Assembly: GCA_934045075.1 (NCBI GenBank)
Contig: OW203724.1
Location: 14,995,143-15,059,142, forward strand
Reading direction: 5' to 3'
Source: Yponomeuta sedellus
Taxonomy: Eukaryota; Arthropoda; Insecta; Lepidoptera; Yponomeutidae
DNA: 64,000 bases
Notes under the pieces: model-generated
Database searches by the model: none
What the model was told of the DNA's origin: nothing
The model's input: only the letters and a program-made list of their open reading frames with translations
Position numbers and translations under genes: made by a program
Shown: positions 57,445 to 64,000 of the stretch, in pieces
Layout: each line of letters starts with the position of its first letter
How positions within the stretch are numbered: the first letter of the stretch is position 1

Positions 57445-57810
57445 GAAGCGCTCGTGGCCTAGTCGAACCGAGTGATTGGAATCAATCACTTGAGTTAAGC
57501 AACAACAGGCGCGGTCATGTGCAGGATGGGTGACCGTCCTGTGACTACCGCTAGTGGCATTTTTTCCGAGCGCTTCAGTATTTCGCAAGGCATGTAAAGC
57601 CGTTAGTACCGGCTGTGATGTAATGGCAGCCCTAAAGCCACTTCAGAGGCCTTATGGGCGGTTTCATAACTTCTGACAGTAAGGCCTGCTACTGTCTTAC
57701 AATCATCCACCAACCTGGACTTGGCCCCCGTATTGGAGTAAGGCTTAACCATCCTTCCAAGAGACCCTTGTATGTTCCCAGCAGTGGGGACATTCAAGGG
57801 TTGTTATCGA
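57445..57810 (+). repeat. SINE with a 5S rRNA-like head, best copy
   Basis: The head contains GAGTTAAGCAAC (about 57492), GGCGCGGTCATG and GGATGGGTGACCG (about 57523). These occur in the order and spacing of the internal promoter of 5S rRNA genes (AAGTTAAGCAAC, GGGCGCGGTTAG, AGATGGGTGACCG). The front part and the tail (GACAGTAAGGCCTGCTACTG, GTTGTTATC) are unrelated to 5S. Other copies or pieces are at 2875, 30055, 34396, 49905, 62808 and 63013. Confidence 0.7.
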
Positions 57811-58176
57811 GTTTTTGGGTCGCATTTGAAAAATATAACAGGCTGAGAAAATTGAGATGTTACAGTCGCACTATAAATAACGTATAACAATATTGTCAAC
57901 ATAAGAAATACGGTAAATAAGCACTGCGGAGCCCTAATCATGATCTTATAGTTAGCTACTGCAGTACGCTCCGATAAACTATAAATAACGATTTTTTAAA
58001 CATTTACATTACATATTATATGTGACTGTACCGGTTTTGGCAGCGCTCGCCAGAATAGGTCGTAGATGGTAGATTTTTGTGGAGTCCACTGCTATGTCCA
58101 GCAGTGGACTACATAATATAGAAGGGAGGAAGGTAGAATTTTTACTATACTTACTTCACACTTATTGTCATATTTT

Positions 58177-58366
58177 TATTTTTAATGCACTAACCCGTGC
58201 TAAGGAACAAATTTAAAAACCTATTTAGAGGCTAAAAATTTCACCCATGCCGGGATTCGAACCCGCAACCTCTGGCTATCCGTACCAGACTGGTACGGAT
58301 AGCCAGAGGTTGCGGGTTCGAATCCCGGCATGGGTGAAATTTTTAGCCTCTAAATAGGTTTTTAAA
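58177..58366. mobile_element. Perfect palindromic SINE derivative with a 22-bp TSD
   Basis: The arms 58210-58288 and 58290-58368 are exactly complementary over 79 bp with a single-base turn at 58289 (the outermost two pairs reach into the flank). The arm is the tRNA-like end of the GCCCATTAGCTCAG family, turned in the anticodon arm. TTCACACTTATTGTCATATTTT is duplicated on both sides (58155-58176 and 58367-58388). The left side also carries the antisense tail AATGCACTAACCCGTGC. Confidence 0.85.
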
Positions 58367-58544
58367 TTCACACTTATTGTCATATTTTGGACAACACACA
58401 ATATCTTTATAAATTGTAGCCTACATGTTATTCTGATGTATAAGCTATATTATTGTAAAGTTTAAATTCATTCGGCAGTTTATACGTGAAAGATTAACAA
58501 ACATCCATACTTACAAACTCCGGAGTTTATAATATCATAAGTCA

Positions 58545-58770
58545 TAAGCATAACATAACATTTACATACAGGCACACATTGCTTCTGGCCACACACTAGG
58601 ATACTGTCGTGGGTGTGTCGTGTCGTGAGTCGTGGGAACCAGAAGCAACGACATCACAAACATGTAAACATCCAAGACATGGGGTTTTTTTGTCCCCAGC
58701 CGGGGTTCGAACCCGGAACCTGCATGGTAGGCAGATGCGCTACGGCTACGCTACAGAGGCCGTCAATAAT
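58545..58770 (-). repeat. SINE family B copy
   Basis: Read in reverse: the head ends at GACGGCCTCTGTAGCGTAGC, with B-box GGGTTCGAACCCC, body CATGTCTTGGATGTTTAC and TCCTAGTGTGTGGCC. The tail reaches the TGTATGTAAATG block near 58560. Confidence 0.65.
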
Positions 58771-60194
58771 ATTAGTAAGATAGCCGTCTGTATGACATAT
58801 TTTACAAATGAAATAGGAGGAACTTAGTAAATATGTTAGGGTGTAGCTAATTGACGAAACTGCATGACCTAGCATGCTTTACGCTATCTCTATGCTATGT
58901 TGGGTCTGTATTTCCACGACTGCGGAAGGAGTACGTACATTCGGTACTAAAAAGCTCAAAACATTTGTAAATCTGTAGAACAAAGTAGAAGTAACAAAGG
59001 TAATTACTTTGCCAACTTCAGTCGAGCGCCTCACATATGCCTTGTGGTGCAATTCGAAACTGCGAATGGCCACAGTAGCTTGGCTTCCACAAAATTTTAG
59101 AAATTGTTGCATACTATGTCGGTGCTAGGGACTTCGGACTTCGAAAATTCGTTTTACTCGTATTGTAATAAAACGCCTTTTTGTCTATTCGCATAATAAT
59201 ACTGAACAACTAACTTTTTATCAGTTTGTCTTCATATTCTAGTCAAATATTTGAGACAGTATCTTTGCAACGATATCAGAACAGTTAAAGGGCTTCTTCG
59301 AAGTAAAAGGGTTTTTATTAGTCAACAAGTACTGCTAGACACAATGGTGTAGTTCAAAAGTAAAAAAAGTATCACTTGAGTTTTTTCGTTTTTTTATTTT
59401 TAAGTAGTTAAGTCTACTACTTAGTGAGGCTTTAAAAACTACAATATTATGATCGTGGGAAGAATTAAAAATACTTTTCTTCGTAAAATATCTATTATTC
59501 GAAAAGTTTGATTTTTTTCAATATTCGTATGATTGGGTTTATTACTATTCGAGATATTCGAATAGTAACAATGGCGAAATGTTCAAGCCCTAGTTGGTAC
59601 AGATGTCACTAATGGAATGTGTGGCGTGAGAGTGAAACTTTTTGTTTGTTTATTGGAATTGTGCAGAGTCGTAACGAATAGCGAGGTACAGTCAATAACA
59701 CCAGACCTAATAAACACCATATTATAAATGTAAAAAGAAAAATATACATTCATTTCACGACCCGATACGCAAAAAATTTTATAAAATGACAGAAAAACTT
59801 ACAACAGAAAAACGACACAAGAAAAATGTGGGTTACAGTAAAAGTACAACACGAAAACAAACAGTAGTAAAAAATACTATTATTTACAAATAGTATCGGA
59901 AGAAAAACAAATCGATAAAAAGGTCCCAGACGAGTTAGACGGAGACTCCAAAATGGACCCAACTCATCATACCTACTGTTGCAATAGAATGTACGAAATT
60001 GCGTCGATGCGTTTCCAGCGTATGTTCTGGGTGTAAGACACCTTTTAAACAATTAAAACTTAAATGGTTTGACTTTCTTACATGTGATTTAAGAAGCATT
60101 TAACTGAAGTTGATATCTACACTTTGTATGACCCATAGCTGTAGCACGGGTCCGCGGGACCGAAGTCCGGGTTGGTCGGTGAACTAAGGTTCTT

Positions 60195-60370
60195 CGTACA
60201 TTACATAATATTTACATAGGTATACTTAGGCACATACATTGTTTCTGGCCCCACACCAGGATACCCTGTGTCGTGGGAACCAGAAACAATGACATCACAA
60301 ACATGTAAACATCCAAGACCTAGAGTTATTTTTTTTGTCCCCAGCCGTGATTCGAACCCGTGACCTCAAA
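60195..60370 (-). repeat. SINE family B copy, head truncated
   Basis: It has the family body (CATCCAAGACCTAGAGTT, TGTCGTGGGAACC) and most of the B box (GATTCGAACCC) but stops before the start of the tRNA-like head. Confidence 0.6.
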
Positions 60371-60482
60371 TCAATTTATAACAACACAATCCCTTAAAAC
60401 ACTCCAAAAACGCTGTCTAAAGTAGTTTGTGGTGGAGATTTCACAAGGAAAAAACGTAACTACAGATTAGAAAAATTGCCTC

Positions 60483-60606
60483 TAAGGGCTGATTTTTCAA
60501 TAGTCAGAAAAATGGCGGTTTGACAGCTTATGTATGAAAATAATATCAAACCGCCATTTTCATTCCTCAGATAAAAGTTATTTGACTAATGAAAAATCAG
60601 CCCTAA
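60483..60606. mobile_element. About 120-bp MITE
   Basis: The ends TAAGGGCTGATTTTTCA and TGAAAAATCAGCCCTAA are inverted repeats; inside, AAAATGGCGGTTTGA and TCAAACCGCCATTTT form a second pair. The TA-rich junctions fit a Tc1/mariner-type MITE. Confidence 0.65.
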
Positions 60607-61139
60607 GAAGTTGGGAAAATTAAGGAAGAATATTTCGCGGTTCTTCGAATAATACGAACTGGCCAAAGCTTGAGCCCGCCTGACTCCTAGTAATAACCCA
60701 AAACCGAACGATGGAAAGTCCATAGTACTAAATAACAAAATACTCGTAACAAAAAACGGCGAAATCAATCTACGACGATGCGTCACAATGTTGAATTTGC
60801 GACGTAGTTAATGCACAGTCGAGATTTTTGTCGTTTTATTTCCGCTTTTTATTTTGGTATTTTATTGTTATTTTATGCAAATCTATCGATGAGTAGCAAG
60901 ATTAACAAAGGAAACGTACGCACAAGAGATCGGAAATGTTATATAGTTTATAAAGTATTTTTTAACAGATTTAAGCCGTTGTAAAAAAGCTCTCGCTTGT
61001 GCAATTAATTACCTATGACAAATCGATTGGGATCTCATTTGTCAAAATCTGTCGTATTTACAAACATACCTACATACAAGCCAAACACATTGGTCTCCTT
61101 TTTGACTCCGCCGCAGTCGGGTAAAAACATGAAATAATA

Positions 61140-61345
61140 ATAATATAAATATACATGGACATATTACACAGATCTCCTTAGCCCTATACTCGACGATAGA
61201 TTTAATACAATAAATACATAAATAACATCCAAGACCCGAGACAAACCAGAAAAGTTTGTTTCCTAGTCTGACCCGGCCCGGAGATCGAACCCGAAACCTT
61301 CGGTTTTACAGCAGCGTGCCAAACCGCTGCGCCACCGAGGCCGTC
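61140..61345 (-). repeat. SINE family C copy
   Basis: In reverse: the head is GACGGCCTCGGTGGCGCAGC with B box GGGTTCGATCTCC, body TTTGTCTCGGGTCTTGG, and a TATTATTA tail near 61140. It ends about 90 bp before exon 2 of the chitin-binding gene. Confidence 0.65.
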
Positions 61346-61436
61346 GGTACGAAATGGTACAGACCCCATGGTGCGACTCGCTCTTGACCATTTTTGGCCG
61401 CTGCCCTTTCCTAACTATTGTAATATTTCATTTCAG

Positions 61437-61540
61437 TCAGCAGCCAAGATAAGGATAAGAAGGAAGACTTCGTCTGCCCAGAAGGGACAACGGGGAACGG
61501 GAATTTCGCCGACCCAGCGACCTGTCGCCGGTTTTATCAG
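61437..61540 (+). CDS. Secreted chitin-binding protein, exon 2 (peritrophin-A domain start; gene continues off window)
   Basis: After a TTTCAG acceptor the exon encodes a charged linker (SSQDKDKKED) and the first half of a peritrophin-A/CBM14 chitin-binding domain: FVCPEGTTGNGNFADPATC, then RRFYQ. The exon ends in phase 0 just where the next domain cysteine should follow. This domain type binds chitin in cuticle or peritrophic matrix. The exact wording (CPEG, NFADPATCRRFYQ) resembles the single domain at the N-terminus of insect chitin deacetylases of the CDA4/CDA5 kind. The catalytic domain would lie beyond 64000, so that identity is tentative. Chitin-binding: confident; deacetylase: about 0.5. 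Confidence 0.8.
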
Positions 61541-61747
61541 GTAATGCATGGCCGTTTGTAAATGGGACTAGGAGTTGAGGCCACCTGACCAGTGCCGGTG
61601 TTAGCATTACTGGCGACCCTTGGCGATACGTATGCGCCCCAGACCCCCCCAAAATTAATACCGAATTAGGTACTTTTACGGTATGGCTTAAAAGATTTTT
61701 ATATCCGTCCTATTCCGCTCGAGAAGCTCAAATCGTTGATAATATAA

Positions 61748-62548
61748 TAGGCGTGACGACAGTATCAAATAATCAAAGATTTAACGATATTAGGGGAACG
61801 TGCATATTAAAAGGACTTAAAACCCTGATTTAGTTTTATAAAAAAAAGAGATTACCAATATTTTCAATAAAATGAAAGGTTATAATACTGCTTTCAGCCA
61901 TTTTGACTGAAACACCCATCACGCCGCGTGACATGCTTAGTAAACTTCACCCGTGCTTTACTGTTATTACTAGTAATAACAATGTTTTTACCTGGGCGTG
62001 ACGTCAGATTTGACGCCATGATACCGCGAGCTGTTTTTCCACAGATAAAAAATAATTTTAGTAAAATGGTTTTGAGCCTTTGTTAAACTTCAGTTTATTT
62101 GTAAGTGAAATATAGGTTTTTTTGTAAATAAAAAATGTGATGCAAATTACTTTAGCCAGATGACGTTGCCTTTACATAAAAGTTTTTTAAATTTTTAAAT
62201 TTAAATTTTTTTTTCCCATTACATAAAAGTATTTTTAGCAAGTATTAATCTAGAAATGGTTGATATTAACAATCAAAGGTTCACCGTTGGTCCGACACTA
62301 GACAGGAATCTGTCTAGTGTCGGACCAACGTGAGGACCTGGTTTTGAAGGATGGAAGGAAGAGGTTCGAAATTTCACTGATGCCGGTGAGTCGCCCATTT
62401 TCTCAGTTGGAAAGAGCGCTGGCACGGATAGCCAGAGGTCGCGGGTTCGAATCCCGGCATGGGTGGAATTTTTAGCCTCTAAATAGGTTTTTTAAAATAA
62501 TAAATGCGTTCCCACATTGTGGAAGAAGATTAAATTTTTTTCGTCATC
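61748..62548. mobile_element. CRE-containing MITE (copy 2), split by a SINE
   Basis: This matches the copy at 27651-28087, including the TGACGTCA palindrome near 62000. A SINE of the GCCCATTAGCTCAG family (about 62155-62495) separates its right 50-60 bp (CCCACATTGTGGAAGAAG onwards) from the rest. Confidence 0.65.
62155..62495 (+). repeat. tRNA-like SINE with a foreign 21-bp-arm hairpin
   Basis: The left and right ends are family sequence (TTACTTTAGCCAGATGACG; tRNA-like block at about 62393-62465; tail AAATAGGTTTTTT). The middle (about 62180-62345) is unlike other copies. It includes a perfect hairpin with arms at 62285-62305 and 62310-62330 around a GAAT loop. Confidence 0.6.
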
Positions 62549-62640
62549 TCTATTGAACGCCACACTACTCACCGCCGAATGTCTCGCTCTTCATAGTATG
62601 AAACTAGTGAGACCTCTCAACAACCACTATTCCATGCTTT

Positions 62641-62693
62641 TCCGTAAATCCTGAATTATAACTTCCTCGTTGTTATAATTCAGGATTTACGGA
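62641..62693. repeat. Perfect 22-bp-arm hairpin
   Basis: Arms 62641-62662 and 62672-62693 (ends TCCGTAAATCCTGAATTATA) with a 9-nt loop. It lies just downstream of the split MITE. Confidence 0.7.
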
Positions 62694-62807
62694 TTGTAAC
62701 TTCCACAAAATACAATCTCTTATCCTGGTCCCAACGGTCGCTGCGCTATGGTAACCAGGGAAGGGCATAACAAACATGGAAATACACCAATAGTAACTAT
62801 CGTTGTC

Positions 62808-63155
62808 AACCCTTGTATGCCCCCACTGCTGGGGCACGGGTCTCTTCCTGCATCGCAGGAAGGTTAGGCCATACTCCACCACGGGTGCCAAGTCCGGGTT
62901 GGTGGAGGATTGTAAAACAGTGGCTGGCCTTACTGTCAGAAGTTATGGAGCCGCCCATGAGGTCGCTGAAATGGCATAGTAACTATATAGCGGATAATAT
63001 ACCTACTTAGATTTCGCAGGAAGGTTAGGCCATACTCCACCACGGGGGCCAAGTCCGGGTTGGTGGAGGATTGTCAAAAAGTGGCGGGCCTTACTGTCAG
63101 AAGTTATTGAGCCGCCCATAAGGTCGCTGACTCTTTCATAGTAACTATATAGCGG
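62808..63155 (-). repeat. Two 5S-like SINE tails in tandem
   Basis: Pieces at about 62808-62985 and 63013-63155 share CATCGCAGGAAGGTTAGGCC-type blocks, CCATACTCCACCACGGG and GGGTTGGTGGAGGATTG. Each is followed by the same TAGTAACTATATAGCGGATA. The 5S-like head is missing in both. Confidence 0.6.
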
Positions 63156-63567
63156 ATAATATACTTAGATTTATCAGAAAAGGACTTAGAGTTAAGCCAT
63201 ATTTAAATGTAAATGAAAAAAGTCCTTGCTGGATAAGCTTGATACAAAGTTGAGAAGAGGCATCCAAAGTGCTTAGGTATTATTAAAGTTGTTTGTTTAG
63301 ATGCAGTGGACCGCGTCGACCTTTGAATTTTTGTTGCAAAGTCATCCGCTCTGTCCGAGTAGAGGGCACGCATTTTAGGGTGAATGTTCTGGCCCTAGAG
63401 TCTAAGGCCGATATTCAGAAACGATTATGAGCGTGAGCTCAATGTGAGCCCGGGTCTTCCAACTGTCAAAATGAAAGGGATATTTTGTATTCACAGTTGA
63501 GTTTGAGATAACAAAAATTGAGCGCAAGCTAAGCTGAGACTGAGTAGTGGATTTCGGCGACTAAGCT

Positions 63568-63870
63568 CAGAGTGCTTAGTGCGAGTTTTTTAACTCCTCG
63601 ATCGCGTTAACGTAAACTCATATTTCTATGGAAGCGCCACCTAGCGACAAGTTTGGAAATTAAAATTGCTGAGAGCGAATTGTAATGGTTTACGTTGAGA
63701 AGTAAACACGTTTACCAGCCAAAACACGAATAAACGCGAGTGCGAGTTGTACTGTGACAGCGTTTTGCCAGTTCGAACGGTTAACTTACTCATACTCACT
63801 ACTCAATGCTCGATTAACGCGGTAGTAAAGTTATTCGATTGGATCTGTCAAACTCGCACTAAGCACTCTG
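63568..63870. mobile_element. Third copy of the CAGAGTGCTTAG MITE, inverted
   Basis: It is full length with both terminal repeats (CAGAGTGCTTAGTGCGAG and its inverse). It matches the dimer at 44940-45562 in opposite orientation with moderate divergence. Confidence 0.75.
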
Positions 63871-64000
63871 GCCATAGAGTCTAATACTTACATCGTTTGG
63901 CAATAGAACGAAATAAGCACGACAATGATATTGGCCTCAATTTGGTAGTCTGCAAAGCAATAGCACTACTATGTCATTCCAGGAGTAAGGCGCAAATTAA

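Larger units (their letters stand above)
47913..61436 (+). other. 13.5-kb first intron, filled with mobile elements
   Basis: The intron has a GTTAGT donor and a TTTCAG acceptor. It contains SINEs of several families, at least one Helitron, a Harbinger remnant, a MITE, a tandem array and fold-back elements, listed separately. Remaining stretches (about 47913-48830, 53660-55180 apart from a TG tract, and 58800-60180) show nothing I can identify. Confidence 0.6.

Overview
The window reads as nuclear DNA of an insect, almost certainly a moth or butterfly. It is AT-rich, its genes are split by conventional GT-AG introns, and the encoded proteins match insect families. The interspersed repeats are of lepidopteran type: short Helitrons ending in CTAGT, the element starting AAAACCGGCCAA, Pol III-type SINEs, and jockey/CR1- and RTE-like LINE ends. 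No bacterial operon, CRISPR array or rRNA gene is present. Every tRNA-like segment I found sits inside a SINE.

Four protein genes can be supported. (1) On the minus strand, one exon at 6093-6224 encodes most of the L27 domain of Discs large (dlg1). (2) On the plus strand, a complete two-exon CaM kinase I gene lies at 14235-16033 (361 aa). (3) On the minus strand, a complete 11-exon gene for the Sec1/Munc18 protein Sly1 (Slh/SCFD1) spans 38483 to 25854; all splice phases join into one 626-aa frame. (4) On the plus strand, the first two coding exons (47822-47912 and 61437-61540) encode a secreted chitin-binding protein, possibly a chitin deacetylase, which runs off the right end. A fifth candidate is a 63-aa one-helix membrane microprotein at 11599-11790, behind a TATA box and an arthropod initiator with textbook spacing.

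Layout: 1-6 kb holds a MULE remnant, SINEs and a local tandem duplication. 6-7.5 kb holds the dlg exon and a possible promoter. 8-10.6 kb holds a dead LINE, a MITE, SINEs and a Helitron end. 11.4-11.8 kb is the microprotein candidate. 14-18 kb is CaMKI. 18-25.8 kb is intergenic, with a perfect 40-bp-stem hairpin at 22264. 25.8-38.5 kb is Sly1, whose introns carry many SINEs and MITEs. 39-46 kb is a transposon graveyard: a LINE interrupted by a DD41D mariner-like element with ~410-bp inverted repeats, a TTA-flanked element, and a head-to-tail MITE dimer. 47.8 kb onward is the chitin-binding gene, whose 13.5-kb first intron is packed with repeats.

The most unusual material is in the repeats. 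One tRNA-like SINE family (conserved box around GCCCATTAGCTCAG) repeatedly appears as fold-back derivatives whose turn-point differs from copy to copy. One is a perfect 79-bp-arm palindrome flanked by a 22-bp target-site duplication. Another SINE family has a head resembling 5S rRNA. A ~490-bp tandem array, a nested insertion inside a CRE-containing MITE, and a dispersed motif around TGTAAAGGTTGATGTGC are further leads. The protein genes look like independent housekeeping, signalling and cuticle genes; nothing suggests that they act together.
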